Numbered from the stretch's first letter, positions 37,061-46,278 are shown. The stretch: DNA of 54,139 nucleotides from Massilia glaciei (GCF_003011895.2 NZ_PXWF02000211.1:1-54139), one strand, 5' to 3'. Made by a program: numbers and translations. Notes: generated from the letters alone by a model not told the origin.

Positions 37061-38265
37061 ACATGATCTATTTTTTGAGGGCGCTTTGTTGGTTCGCGCT
37101 GTTCGGCGCCGCCCACGCCCACGGGGCGATGGCGCACGGCGCGCCAAAACCGGAGCTGGGCACCTCGGCGGCGGTCGACGGACAGGGGCGGCTGTGGATC
37201 GCCAGCAAGGAGGCCGCCTCGGACGCGGACCAGGGCCAGTACCTGGTCTTGCGCTCCACCGGCGACAACGGCGCGACCTGGTCGGCGCCCAAACGCATCG
37301 GGCCCGAGGCGCTCGCGGCCGAAGGCGAGAGCCGTCCCAAGCTGGCGTTCGGCACGCGCGGCGAGATCTACGTCGCCTACACCCGGCCGCTGGCCAAGCC
37401 CTACACCGGCGAGATCCGCTTCGCCCGCTCGCTCGACGGCGGCGAGACGTTCTCGCGGCCGGTCACCGTGCACCTCAACCGCGACGAGATCACGCACCGC
37501 TTCGAGTCGCTCATCGTCGACCGGGCCGGGCGCGTCTACATCGCCTGGATCGACAAGCGCGACCGCGAGGCGGCCACGGCGCGCAAGCGGGCGTACCGGG
37601 GCGCGGCCGTCTACTATGCGGTATCGAGCGACGGCGGCGCCAGCTTCCGGGGCGACTTCAAGATCGCCGACCATAGTTGCGAGTGCTGCCGGATCGCGCT
37701 GGCGCTCAACGCCAACGGCGCCCCGGTGGCGCTGTGGCGGCACGTGTTCGCACCGAACGCGCGCGACCATGCGATGCGCGAACTGACGCCGGACGGCCGC
37801 ATGGCGCCGATGCAACGCGCCTCCTTCGACGACTGGAGGATCGACGCCTGCCCCCACCACGGCCCCGCACTCGCGTACGCCGCCGACGGCACCCGGCACC
37901 AGGCCTGGTTCAACCTGAAGGGCGGGCAAGGCGGCGTGTTCTACGCCGCGGCGCGCCCCGGCGCGGCGATGGCCACGCCGGCCACGCTCGGCACGGCGCA
38001 GGCGCGACACGCCGACATCGCCGTGCGAGGCGACGCCATCGCGCTCGCCTGGAAGCAGTTCGACGGCGGCGCGACCGCCATCGTCGGGCGCCACTCCGGC
38101 GACGCCGGCGACGCCGGCGCCTCGTGGACGCAGCGCACGCTGGCCTCGACCAGCGGCCATTCGGACCACCCGCGCCTGCTGGCCACGCCGTCGGGCATCG
38201 TGCTCGTGTGGCGCACCGAGGACGAGGGCGTGCGCGTGGTGCCGGTCGGCGGGGGGGCGCAATGA
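37057..38265 (+). CDS. secreted BNR/sialidase-fold protein with Cys motifs
   Basis: 402 residues. Signal peptide ending AAHAHGAMAHG, then at least three BNR/Asp-box-like repeats of a beta-propeller (STGDNGATWSAPKR, SLDGGETFSRPV, SSDGGASFRGDF). Unusual are DHSCECCRIAL (three Cys in four residues) and IDACPHHGPALAY. Both could bind metal or heme. Usually annotated as exo-alpha-sialidase by fold, but the operon context (TonB receptor before, thioredoxin-like after) argues against sialic acid. Coupled on both sides by ATGA overlaps. Confidence 0.8.
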   Translation: MNMIYFLRALCWFALFGAAHAHGAMAHGAPKPELGTSAAVDGQGRLWIASKEAASDADQGQYLVLRSTGDNGATWSAPKRIGPEALAAEGESRPKLAFGTRGEIYVAYTRPLAKPYTGEIRFARSLDGGETFSRPVTVHLNRDEITHRFESLIVDRAGRVYIAWIDKRDREAATARKRAYRGAAVYYAVSSDGGASFRGDFKIADHSCECCRIALALNANGAPVALWRHVFAPNARDHAMRELTPDGRMAPMQRASFDDWRIDACPHHGPALAYAADGTRHQAWFNLKGGQGGVFYAAARPGAAMATPATLGTAQARHADIAVRGDAIALAWKQFDGGATAIVGRHSGDAGDAGASWTQRTLASTSGHSDHPRLLATPSGIVLVWRTEDEGVRVVPVGGGAQ

Positions 38266-38786
38266 AACGTGTCGCCAGCGGTTTCGCCACCGGTTTCGCG
38301 ACCGGTCTCGCCAACTTCCTGTGCGCCCTGGCCCTGCTCGCCGCGGGACCGGCCAGTGCCGCCCCGGCCGGCATCCGGCAATTCGACGCGGACAGCCTCG
38401 GCACCCTGCTCGCGACCCAGAAGGGCCAGCCCTTCGTGCTCGTGCTGTGGTCGCTCGACTGCCCCTTCTGCGAGGCGAGCCTGCGGACGCTGTCCAAAAA
38501 AATGCGCGCCGACAAAAACCTGCGCGTGGTCACGCTCGGCACCGACACGCTGTCCGATCCGCGCAACGCGACCCTGATGGAACAGCGCCTCGCCGCCCTC
38601 GGGCTGGCGGCTAACGCGTGGGCCCTCGGCGCCCAACCGGCCGAACAATTGCGCTACGCCGTCGACAGGCAATGGCACGGCGAATTGCCGCGCAGCTACT
38701 GGTTCGGCGCGGACGGCGTCGGCGCCGCCAAATCGGGCCTGATCAGCGCGCGCGCCGTCGACCGGTTCCTTTCCAGGCGCCATTGA
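38262..38786 (+). CDS. periplasmic thioredoxin-like protein
   Basis: 174 residues. Signal peptide with two FATGFATG units and a hydrophobic core ending GPASAAP. Thioredoxin-like fold with VLVLWSLDCPFCEASLRTL, a CPFC active-site motif, followed by a TlpA-like region (RSYWFGADGVGA). Probably reduces disulfides in its Cys-rich operon partners (CECC and CPHHGP protein; CPFC DUF2946 protein). Overlaps the previous gene as ATGA. Confidence 0.85.
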   Translation: MKRVASGFATGFATGLANFLCALALLAAGPASAAPAGIRQFDADSLGTLLATQKGQPFVLVLWSLDCPFCEASLRTLSKKMRADKNLRVVTLGTDTLSDPRNATLMEQRLAALGLAANAWALGAQPAEQLRYAVDRQWHGELPRSYWFGADGVGAAKSGLISARAVDRFLSRRH

Positions 38787-38877
38787 CAGCCTCCGAGGCC
38801 GCGCTGCGCCGCGCCACGCCGCCCCTCGCCCGGCGGCGGACGCGAACGGGGCCCTGCGCGCGCCCGGAAATGCTGCG

Positions 38878-38905
38878 TTGCGGCAGACATATACTCGCAT
38901 ATACA
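38878..38905 (+). promoter_or_regulatory. candidate sigma-70 promoter for pullulanase
   Basis: TTGCGG and TATACA with 16 bp between, in an AT-rich stretch about 135 nt before the start. Confidence 0.4.
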
Positions 38906-39039
38906 ACATCCCAGGTGATTTTTGTGTAGTAATATTACACACGAAAGATCGACACACTGCCTTGAGCTCCCCACGAGCATAAGCGAAAAGAATCGACTTT
39001 GCCCCTATTTCACGCCTTTCCCTATAAATGGAGTTGATC

Positions 39040-42000
39040 ATGCATCAATCCGGTAGTAATCCTTCAAAAATTAGACAGGTGCTGATGGCATGCGCCTGCG
39101 CAGTCCTGCTGGCCGCGTGCGGCGGCGGCGGCTCGCCAGCGCCGACGCCAGTCCCGGTGCCGGTGCCGGTGCCCGATCCGGTGCCGGTCCCGCCCCCGCC
39201 GCAGGCGGCCGCGACCATGCGCGTGCACTACAACCGGATCCAGCGCGACGCGGCGAGCTGGGGCGTGTATTCGTGGGAGGGCCCCAAGGTGCCGAGCGCG
39301 ACCTGGATCACCGACCGCTTCATGTTCAGCACCGAGGAGGCCTTCGGCGCCTTTGTCGACATCCCCCTCGACGTCACCAAGACGGCGATGAAATTCCTCG
39401 TCACCGACGCCAGCGGCAACAAGAACTGCGGCGACGACCAGTCCGTCACGTTCGCCGCCGACATCGCCACCAAGGGCCAGCAGATTTGGCTGCGCGAGGG
39501 CGACTGCACCGTCTACGCGGCGATGCCGGCGGTCAGCTACGGCGACCTCAAGGCGGCCTCGGCGCACTGGCTCAACACCAACACGCTGGCCTGGCCGGGC
39601 GCGCCCGCCACCGGCAGCTATAAACTGTTCTTCGCCTCGGCCGGCGGCCTCGGCTCCGACAACACCGGCGTCACCGGCGCCGACGGCAGCGTCACGCTGG
39701 CCATCGGCGGTGCCCTGTCGGCCACGCTCAAGACCAAATACCCGCACCTGTCGGGCGCTCTGGCGCTGACCATCCCCGACGCCGCCGTGCAGAACCTCAC
39801 CGCCCGCCTGTCGTCGCAGTTCGCGCTCGCCCAGTACGACGCGGGCGGCGCCCTTATGCAGGTGACCTCGCTGCAAAACGCCGGCCTGCTCGACGCCCTG
39901 TTCGCCGCCAACGCGGCCCCGGCCAAGCTCGGCGCGACCTTCAGCGCGGGCGGCGTGCCGACCTTCCGGGTATGGGCGCCGACCGCCAAATCGGTCGCCG
40001 TCACGATCTACCCCGACGCAACAGCGGCCAGCACGGCCCAGCATCCGATGACGCTCGACGCCAACACCGGCGTGTGGAGCTACACGGCAGCCGACGCGAG
40101 CCTGACCAACCAGGCCTACTACACCTACAACGTGAGCGTGTTCTCGCGCTGGGCCAACAACAGCGTGGTGAGCAACACCGTGACCGACCCGTACTCGCTC
40201 AGCGTCAACGCCAACAGCACGCGCAGCTTCATCGCCAATCTCGACAGCGCCGCGCTCAAGCCGGCCGGCTGGGACGCGCACCCCATCCCGGCGCTGGCCC
40301 ACCCGACCGACATCTCGATCTACGAGATGCACATCCGCGACTTCAGCGCCAGCGACCTGACGGTGCCGGCCGCCAACCGCGGCAAATACCTCGCCTTCAC
40401 CGAAACCGCCTCGAACGGCATGCGCCACCTGAAGTCGCTGCAAACGGCCGGCCTGACCCACATCCACATGCTGCCGAGCTTTGACATCGCCAGCATCAAC
40501 GAGGCCGGCTGCACCACGCCGGTGGTCGCGCCCGCCGCCGCCGACGCCGAATCGCAGCAGGCGACGGTGGCCGCCAGCGACAACGCCGACTGCTTCAACT
40601 GGGGCTACGATCCGGTCCACTACACGGCGCCCGAGGGCAGTTACGCGACCGACGCCAACGACGGCGCGGTGCGGGTGCGCGAATACCGCTCGATGGTCAA
40701 GTCGCTGCACGAGCAGGGCCTGCGCGTGGCGCTCGACGTGGTCTACAACCACACCAGCGCCTCGCAGCAGGGCCCGCTGTCCGTGCTCGACAAGATCGTG
40801 CCGACCTACTACTACCGGCTCAACGCCAAGGGCGGCATCATCCACGACAGCTGCTGCGCCGACACGGCCGCCGAGAACGCCATGATGGCCAAGCTGATGA
40901 TCGATTCGGTCGCGACCTGGGCGACCCAGTACAAGGTCGACAGCTTCCGCTTCGACATCATGGGCATGCACCCGCTGAGCGTGATGGCCGACCTCAAGTC
41001 GAAGGTCGACGCCGCCGCCGGCCGCGAGATCTACCTGTACGGCGAAGGCTGGAACTTCGGCGCGGTCGGCAACGACGCGCGCTTCGTGCAGGCGCGCCAG
41101 GCGAACATGTCCGGCACCGGCATCGGCTCGTTCAACGACCGCCTGCGCGACGCCGTGCGCGGCGGCGGCTGCTGCGACGGCGGCGACGCGCTGGTCAGCC
41201 AGCAAGGCTTCATCAACGGCGTGTTCACCGATCCGAACGCGAAGAGCACCCAGACCAGGGATGACGCGCTCAAGCTGGCCGACCTGGTGCGGGTGGGCCT
41301 GTCGGGCACCCTGCGCGAATACAGCTTCACCGACCGCACCGGCGCGCTGCGCAAGAGCTCGGCGATCGACTACTTCGGCCAGAACGCCGGCTTCGCGGGC
41401 AACCCGGCCGAGACGATCAACTACGTCGAAAAGCATGACAACCAGACCCTGTTCGACTACAACGCCTACAAGTTGCCGGCCACGACCACCCTGGCCGACC
41501 GCGTGCGCGTGCAAAACCTGGGCGCGGCGATCAACATGTTGTCGCAGGGGGTGCCGTTCTTCCACGCCGGACAGGACATCCTGCGCTCGAAGTCGATGGA
41601 CCGCGACAGCTACAACGCCGGCGACTGGTTCAACCTGCTCGACTTCAGCTACACGACCAACAACTTCGGCGTGGGCCTGCCGATGAGCGGCGTCAACGGC
41701 GGCAACTGGTACCTGATGCGGCCGATCCTGACCAATCCGCTCATCAAGCCGGACACGGCGGCCATCATCTCCGCGCGCGACTACTTCACCGACATGCTCG
41801 CGATCCGCAAGGACAGTACCCTGTTCCGCCTGCGCAGCGCGCAGGACGTCATGGACCGGCTCGCGTTCCACAACACCGGGCCGCAGCAGCAGGCCGGCCT
41901 GGTCGTGATGAGCATCAACGGGCAGGCGCCGAGCGCCTACGCGGGCGCCAAGTACAAGAGCGTGGTGGTGCTGTTTAACGTCGACAAGGTCGCCAAGGTC

Positions 42001-42156
42001 ATCGCCATCGACGCGCTCAAGGGCAAGTCGCTCGCTATCCACGCGCGGCAACTGGCCTCGGTCGGCGACACGCGCGCCAAGACCGCGACGTACGAGGCGG
42101 CCAGCGGCAGCTTCAGCATCCCGGCGCGCACCACCGTGGTGTTCGTCGAGCAATAA
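39040..42156 (+). CDS. pullulanase-type alpha-1,6-glucosidase lipoprotein
   Basis: 1038 residues from ATG 39040, chosen because GGAG lies six bases upstream; ATG 39028 is in frame but has no ribosome site. Lipobox LLAAC, then a PVPVPVPD spacer. A CBM41-like starch-binding domain (about 60-160), a CBM48-like domain (FRVWAPTAKSVAVTIYP), then the GH13 barrel with YGEGW, NWGYDP and DVVYNHT. Catalytic residues: nucleophile in SFRFDIMG (Asp639), acid/base in YLYGEGWNFG (Glu669), third Asp in EKHDNQ (Asp800). It debranches pullulan or starch at the cell surface. Confidence 0.93.
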   Translation: MHQSGSNPSKIRQVLMACACAVLLAACGGGGSPAPTPVPVPVPVPDPVPVPPPPQAAATMRVHYNRIQRDAASWGVYSWEGPKVPSATWITDRFMFSTEEAFGAFVDIPLDVTKTAMKFLVTDASGNKNCGDDQSVTFAADIATKGQQIWLREGDCTVYAAMPAVSYGDLKAASAHWLNTNTLAWPGAPATGSYKLFFASAGGLGSDNTGVTGADGSVTLAIGGALSATLKTKYPHLSGALALTIPDAAVQNLTARLSSQFALAQYDAGGALMQVTSLQNAGLLDALFAANAAPAKLGATFSAGGVPTFRVWAPTAKSVAVTIYPDATAASTAQHPMTLDANTGVWSYTAADASLTNQAYYTYNVSVFSRWANNSVVSNTVTDPYSLSVNANSTRSFIANLDSAALKPAGWDAHPIPALAHPTDISIYEMHIRDFSASDLTVPAANRGKYLAFTETASNGMRHLKSLQTAGLTHIHMLPSFDIASINEAGCTTPVVAPAAADAESQQATVAASDNADCFNWGYDPVHYTAPEGSYATDANDGAVRVREYRSMVKSLHEQGLRVALDVVYNHTSASQQGPLSVLDKIVPTYYYRLNAKGGIIHDSCCADTAAENAMMAKLMIDSVATWATQYKVDSFRFDIMGMHPLSVMADLKSKVDAAAGREIYLYGEGWNFGAVGNDARFVQARQANMSGTGIGSFNDRLRDAVRGGGCCDGGDALVSQQGFINGVFTDPNAKSTQTRDDALKLADLVRVGLSGTLREYSFTDRTGALRKSSAIDYFGQNAGFAGNPAETINYVEKHDNQTLFDYNAYKLPATTTLADRVRVQNLGAAINMLSQGVPFFHAGQDILRSKSMDRDSYNAGDWFNLLDFSYTTNNFGVGLPMSGVNGGNWYLMRPILTNPLIKPDTAAIISARDYFTDMLAIRKDSTLFRLRSAQDVMDRLAFHNTGPQQQAGLVVMSINGQAPSAYAGAKYKSVVVLFNVDKVAKVIAIDALKGKSLAIHARQLASVGDTRAKTATYEAASGSFSIPARTTVVFVEQ

Positions 42157-42172
42157 TCCTCACGCGGGGCAG

Positions 42173-42212
42173 CAAAAAAGGCCGCCGGGTTCGCCCGCGC
42201 GGCCTTTTTTTA
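42173..42212 (+). terminator. bidirectional terminator after pullulanase gene
   Basis: AAAAAAGGCCGC and GCGGCCTTTTTTT arms with a short GC-rich loop, about 20 nt past the stop. Confidence 0.9.
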
Positions 42213-42239
42213 TCGCCGTCCGGTTTTCGCCGGCGGCTC

Positions 42240-42406
42240 CTAGGAGGCTGTCGGACTTAGGGAGTCGAAGCGAAAAAAGTGACGGGCGAGGACAGATTTT
42301 GACGATTTCGCAGTGCCAATAGCGAGCTATTGGCCGAGAAAGCGGCGAAATATGGACCATCCGACACTTTTTGCAGCCGACGATCCTAAGTCCGACAGCC
42401 TCCTAG
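42240..42406. repeat. palindromic element A (167 nt)
   Basis: Perfect 22-nt terminal inverted repeats start CTAGGAGGCTGTCGGACTTA. Inner arms AAAAAGTG/CACTTTTT and ATTTCGC/GCGAAAT also pair, and the centre is GCCAATAGC-GA-GCTATTGGC. The whole unit can fold into one long hairpin. Its right end supplies the TAG stop of the minus-strand ATP-grasp-like gene. Confidence 0.95.
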
Positions 42407-43761
42407 CCGGCGCGCACCGCCGCGCGCAGCCGCAGGTCGTCGTCGCCGATGCTGTAGACCGGCGCGAAACCGCCGCCCTCGGTGCGGAAATTGGTGGTCT
42501 GCCCCTGGTACACCCGCGCGGCCGTCCATTGCACCCGGCCGGCGTAGGTGTAGCTGCGGATGTCGAACTTGTACTGCAGCGGGCTCTCCGCCGTGCCGCT
42601 CACGCGCGCCCCGGGCGTGACGATCTGCTGGGCGATGTAATCCCCCCCTTCGAGGATCTCCTGCCACACCCGCTTGGTGAGCTTGTCGCCGCGGTAGGCG
42701 GCGCGCCCGCCGTAGCCGGCCGCCGGCTTGAAGAACAGCGTGCGCCGCTCCTGCCACAGGCGTTCGGCGTGCTCGGGCCGCACGATCTCGGTGTGCGGGA
42801 TGTTGGCCAGCAACACCGCCTGCAACGCGGCCGGCACGCCGAGCGCGTCAAGCGCCGCCCGGTCCGTCAGCAGGGCCAGGTTGCGCTTGTCGGCATACAG
42901 CGCGTGGGCCCGCGGATGCGGCGTGAGCACCACCGCGCGCGCCAGGTAGGCGGCGCGCAGCGCGGCGCTGGAAGGCGCCTCGAGCAGGAAATCGGTCAGG
43001 CGGTTGTAGACCAGGTCGACCTCGCCCTCGGCATGCCACAAGGCGCCGTCGCGCCACGCCAGCTCGGACGGATCGGCGATGACGGCGGCGATGCCGGCGC
43101 GCTCGAACAAGCGCTGGAACAGCAGGAATTCGGGGTACAGGTATTGCTGCTGCGGCGCCGCGTCGACGATCGCGATGCGCGCCAGCGCGCGCGCGCGGCC
43201 GGAGCGGCGCCACTCGTCGCGGAACATGGCGACGATCGCCGTTTCGAGCCCACCCGCGCCGCCGGTGCCCGACCGCAGATAGTCCATCTCGACGCAGCAG
43301 GCATGCTGCGCGCGCGCGAGCACGGCGTTGAGCATGGCGCCGCCGGCGTTGGTGTTGACCTCGATGAGGCCGATGCGGTCCCCGTGCAGGTGGAAATCGT
43401 AACCAAAGAAGACCCCCAGCGCGCCGCCGGGGTCGTGCCGCGCGATCTCGGGCGCGCGCGCCAGGACGTGCTCGCGGTAGGACGGCATGTTGACGACCGC
43501 TTCGATCGCCTCCACCACCAGCGCCATGCGCGCGCTTTGGCCGGCCGAGACGAACACGGGCCGCGCCGAGAACAGATGCGGGCAACGCTCTTCGATCAGC
43601 GCGAACACCTCGGGCGAGGCAAGGTCGGACTGGATGGCGCGCTTGAGCGCGCCCTCCTTCAGGCTGATGCAGAAGCACTGGCTGTTGAGCATCTCGACCG
43701 TGTTTTGGGCGGTCGCGAGCGTCTCGCAGGCATGACAATCGGGTCTCTTCAGATCGGGCAT
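42403..43761 (-). CDS. ATP-grasp-like protein of unknown function
   Basis: 452 residues. The start MPDLKRPDCHACETLATAQN has a CxxC. Middle and C-terminal parts show ATP-grasp-like features: GLIEVNTNAGGAMLNAVLA (about 134-152), EVDLVYNRLTDFLLE, FFKPAAGYGGRAAYRGDKLT (lysine plus glycine-rich loop). Circularly permuted ATP-grasp ligases related to glutathionylspermidine synthase show similar elements. No substrate can be named. A perfect FNR box lies 70 nt upstream, shared with the divergent diguanylate cyclase. The TAG stop is part of element A. Confidence 0.8.
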   Translation of the reverse strand: MPDLKRPDCHACETLATAQNTVEMLNSQCFCISLKEGALKRAIQSDLASPEVFALIEERCPHLFSARPVFVSAGQSARMALVVEAIEAVVNMPSYREHVLARAPEIARHDPGGALGVFFGYDFHLHGDRIGLIEVNTNAGGAMLNAVLARAQHACCVEMDYLRSGTGGAGGLETAIVAMFRDEWRRSGRARALARIAIVDAAPQQQYLYPEFLLFQRLFERAGIAAVIADPSELAWRDGALWHAEGEVDLVYNRLTDFLLEAPSSAALRAAYLARAVVLTPHPRAHALYADKRNLALLTDRAALDALGVPAALQAVLLANIPHTEIVRPEHAERLWQERRTLFFKPAAGYGGRAAYRGDKLTKRVWQEILEGGDYIAQQIVTPGARVSGTAESPLQYKFDIRSYTYAGRVQWTAARVYQGQTTNFRTEGGGFAPVYSIGDDDLRLRAAVRAG

Positions 43762-43830
43762 ATCACCAACTCCATTGCAACGGGTCTATAGGATAACCCC
43801 TTATCGCGCTTCGGGCTGGCACCGCAATGT

Positions 43831-43844
43831 TTGATTTGCATCAA
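43831..43844. promoter_or_regulatory. perfect FNR/Anr box between divergent genes
   Basis: TTGATTTGCATCAA matches the TTGAT-N4-ATCAA consensus exactly. On the plus strand a TGATAT -10-like hexamer (43864-43869) puts a start about 40 nt from the box centre, the class II activator distance, for the GGDEF gene. On the minus strand TATCCT/CTATAG sequences lie at a similar distance for the ATP-grasp-like gene. Confidence 0.75.
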
Positions 43845-43920
43845 TTGTCTTACGGAAAGTATTTGATATCGTTCATGACCGAGCACCGGCAACAATGCCC
43901 ACCAGGAGGCCGAGCACAAG

Positions 43921-45021
43921 ATGGACAGCGCGTTTACCCGACAGTGGTCGCTGCCGCCCGAGGACGAGGCCACCTTCAACGCGCAGCACAACGCCATGAT
44001 CGCGCCGATGCTGGCGGTGCTCGGCCCGTTCTTCGGCGTCTCGATTTTGTTGTTCACGGTCTGGGACTACCTGATCGACCCCGGCCGGGCCGGCGCCACC
44101 TTCCTGACCCGGCTGTTGCTCGTTTGCGCGGGCGCGTCCGCGTATTTCCCCACCGGCCTGCGCTGGTCGCCGGTGCAGCGCTGCGCCATGATCTACGCCA
44201 CCCACGCCGGCGCCATCACCGTCACCGCCGCGATGCTCGAGGACGGCCTGCTGTACGGCCTGGCCGGCATCACGGCCTGCCTGTTCATGGTGTCGGCGAT
44301 CGCGATCCGCCTGCGCACCTTCTTCCTGATCATCGGTCCGCCCGCGGCCGCTTTTTTCGTGCTCAGCTCAAAAGAGATGACGACGCTCGGCTTTGTCAAC
44401 GGCGCGATCCTGTACACCTTCTCGGTCGTCATGGCGGCCATCCTGATGCTGGCGATAAGGGTGTTCCGCCAGCGCGCCTTTTTGTCCGAAAAAAAGCTGC
44501 TCTACAGTTCGCGCCACGACAGCATGACCGGCGCCTGCAACCAGGCCTACCTGACCGAACTGGCCGAACGCGAGATGGCGGTGGCCAAGCGCCACGCGCG
44601 CCCGCTGGCGGTGGCCATGCTCGACATCGACCACTTCAAGCGCGTCAACGACGTCTATGGGCACGCGGTCGGCGACGAGGTGATCCGGCAACTGGTCGAC
44701 ACCTGCAAGCGCAGCATCCGTTCGATCGACCATTTCGGCCGCATGGGCGGGGAGGAATTCGTCTGCGTCATGCCCGAAACGAGCGTGCAGGAGGCGCTGA
44801 CCTGCGCCGAGCGCATGCGCCGCAACATCGAGCAGGTGCGGGTCGACACGGCGCAGGGGGTGCTAAGCTTCACGGCCAGTTTCGGGGTGGCCGTCCTGAC
44901 GCCGCGGCACCCGCGCTGGAGCGACCTGCTAAGCGACGCCGACACGGCCATGTACCGCGCCAAAAACACCGGGCGCAACCGGGTGGCGCTGGCCTTCGGC
45001 GAGCCGCCGTCGGCACGCTAG
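43921..45021 (+). CDS. membrane diguanylate cyclase (GGDEF), FNR-box promoter
   Basis: 366 residues. An N-terminal domain with about five or six membrane helices (25-185), then a GGDEF domain with HDSMTGACNQAYL, MLDIDHFKRVND, and GGEEF at 276-280. The I-site RSID is present. It makes cyclic di-GMP. AGGAGGCC lies 11 nt upstream of the ATG. The FNR box ahead predicts oxygen-dependent expression. The final codons CGC TAG run into element B, which provides the stop. Confidence 0.92.
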   Translation: MDSAFTRQWSLPPEDEATFNAQHNAMIAPMLAVLGPFFGVSILLFTVWDYLIDPGRAGATFLTRLLLVCAGASAYFPTGLRWSPVQRCAMIYATHAGAITVTAAMLEDGLLYGLAGITACLFMVSAIAIRLRTFFLIIGPPAAAFFVLSSKEMTTLGFVNGAILYTFSVVMAAILMLAIRVFRQRAFLSEKKLLYSSRHDSMTGACNQAYLTELAEREMAVAKRHARPLAVAMLDIDHFKRVNDVYGHAVGDEVIRQLVDTCKRSIRSIDHFGRMGGEEFVCVMPETSVQEALTCAERMRRNIEQVRVDTAQGVLSFTASFGVAVLTPRHPRWSDLLSDADTAMYRAKNTGRNRVALAFGEPPSAR

Positions 45022-45197
45022 GAGCCTGTCGGACTTAGGGAGTCGAAGCGAAACGGTCGAGGCAAAAAAACGCTGGACGAGGACAGATTTTGACGATTTC
45101 GCAGTGCCAATAGCGAGCTATTGGCCGAGAAAGCGGCGAAATATGGACCGTCCAGCACTCTTTGCAGCCGACGATCCTAAGTCCGACAGGCTCCTAG
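45018..45197. repeat. palindromic element B (180 nt)
   Basis: Perfect 22-nt terminal inverted repeats start CTAGGAGCCTGTCGGACTTA. Relative to element A, a G-to-C change in the left end is matched by C-to-G in the right end, so pairing is kept. The inner GCTGGAC/GTCCAGC arms differ from A but also pair. The centre GCCAATAGC-GA-GCTATTGGC is identical. The left end is the TAG stop of the GGDEF gene. Confidence 0.95.
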
Positions 45198-45259
45198 CAC
45201 CAACCAATCGCCGTCCGGCGCGTCCCTAAGTGTTCTGTCCTGCGAATTATGGGTGCAGA

Positions 45260-46159
45260 CTAAGGTTTTCCCGATTCATTGCGCACCGGGACCAGCACGC
45301 GGTAATTGGTTTCACTCGAATAGATTGGCGGCTGCGGCATTGACACCTTGGCCAACGTCGCCAGCGCCAGCGCGTCGAACGCCTTGGCGCCGGAGGACTT
45401 TTTCAACTCGACGGTGGCGGCCGAATTGCCGCGGTTGAAAGTCAGCGCGAATTGCGCGCCCTTGCCCGTGTTGAAGGCACGGAACCTGGGTTCCTCGCCG
45501 ATCGCGGTGGCGACCTTCGACATGAGCAGTCCCATCCAGCGGCGCCGGTCGTCGGCGACCTGTCCGATGCTGAACATCTTGTGCCTGGCCTCAAGCCGGT
45601 CGAGGTGCTCCCAACCCTGGTCCTTGCCGCGCGCGGCGGCCTTGCGATAGAGTCCGGCGGCCGCGGCCAGGTCGGCCGGCATCCCCTTGCCCAACTCGGC
45701 CATGCGGGCCAGCGCCAGATGGCCTTCGCCGGTGTCGGCGTCGGAAGCCTTGCGGTAGAGCGCGAGCGCATCCTCGTTCGAGGCCGGTCGGCCCCAGCCG
45801 CGCTCGGCCATGCGTCCGAGTTCTACGTACAGCTCCGGCCGGCCGGCCGCGGCGCGCAAGTACCACTGCGCCGCCTGCTGGTAGTCGCGCGCGACGCCCT
45901 CGCCGAGCTCGTACCAGCGCCCGAGCAGCGCCTGGCAGGTTTGCGCCCCCGCCTTGGCGGCCGCGATGACCGCTTTGAGATCGTCGATGTTGCGCGGCCC
46001 GGTTTCGGCCTGCCGTTTCTGCTCGCCGCACATCACAAGGTGCCGGACCGCGTTGCCACCGGCGAGGAAGCGTTGCATGTCCGGCGACCGCTCCTGCGCC
46101 ATTGCCGGCGGGCTGGACAACAAGGCGGCGATCAAGAGCAATTTGAGCGGATTCATCAT
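45260..46159 (-). CDS. secreted Sel1-repeat protein
   Basis: 299 residues. Signal peptide ending PPAMAQ. Sel1-like repeats at about 70-185 (GRWYELGEGVARDYQQAAQW, LGRMAERGWGRPASNEDALA, LARMAELGKGMPADLAAAAG), then a region resembling TonB C-terminal domains (GAQFALTFNRGNSAATVELK, SGAKAFDALALATLAKVS). Sel1 repeats mediate protein-protein contact. The role is unknown. The first 60 nt recur in degraded form at 53701-53760. Confidence 0.82.
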   Translation of the reverse strand: MMNPLKLLLIAALLSSPPAMAQERSPDMQRFLAGGNAVRHLVMCGEQKRQAETGPRNIDDLKAVIAAAKAGAQTCQALLGRWYELGEGVARDYQQAAQWYLRAAAGRPELYVELGRMAERGWGRPASNEDALALYRKASDADTGEGHLALARMAELGKGMPADLAAAAGLYRKAAARGKDQGWEHLDRLEARHKMFSIGQVADDRRRWMGLLMSKVATAIGEEPRFRAFNTGKGAQFALTFNRGNSAATVELKKSSGAKAFDALALATLAKVSMPQPPIYSSETNYRVLVPVRNESGKP

Positions 46160-46278
46160 TGTCCGTGGGCTGGATTAAAGAAAAAATTTTAGCACGCGCG
46201 AGGGTAATCTTATTGGCAATCCCAATCGCAATCAGCGCCGCGAAACGGGGATAGCCTGATGTGGCGCGGCAACGACTC

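Noticed and set aside
37057-38265. True sialidase
   Set aside because: BNR boxes are present, but the sialic-acid arginine triad cannot be identified and the neighbours are redox or metal-type proteins.
39064-42153. Long minus-strand frame opposite pullulanase
   Set aside because: Shadow of a strong GH13 gene; no start signal and a composition typical of reverse frames.
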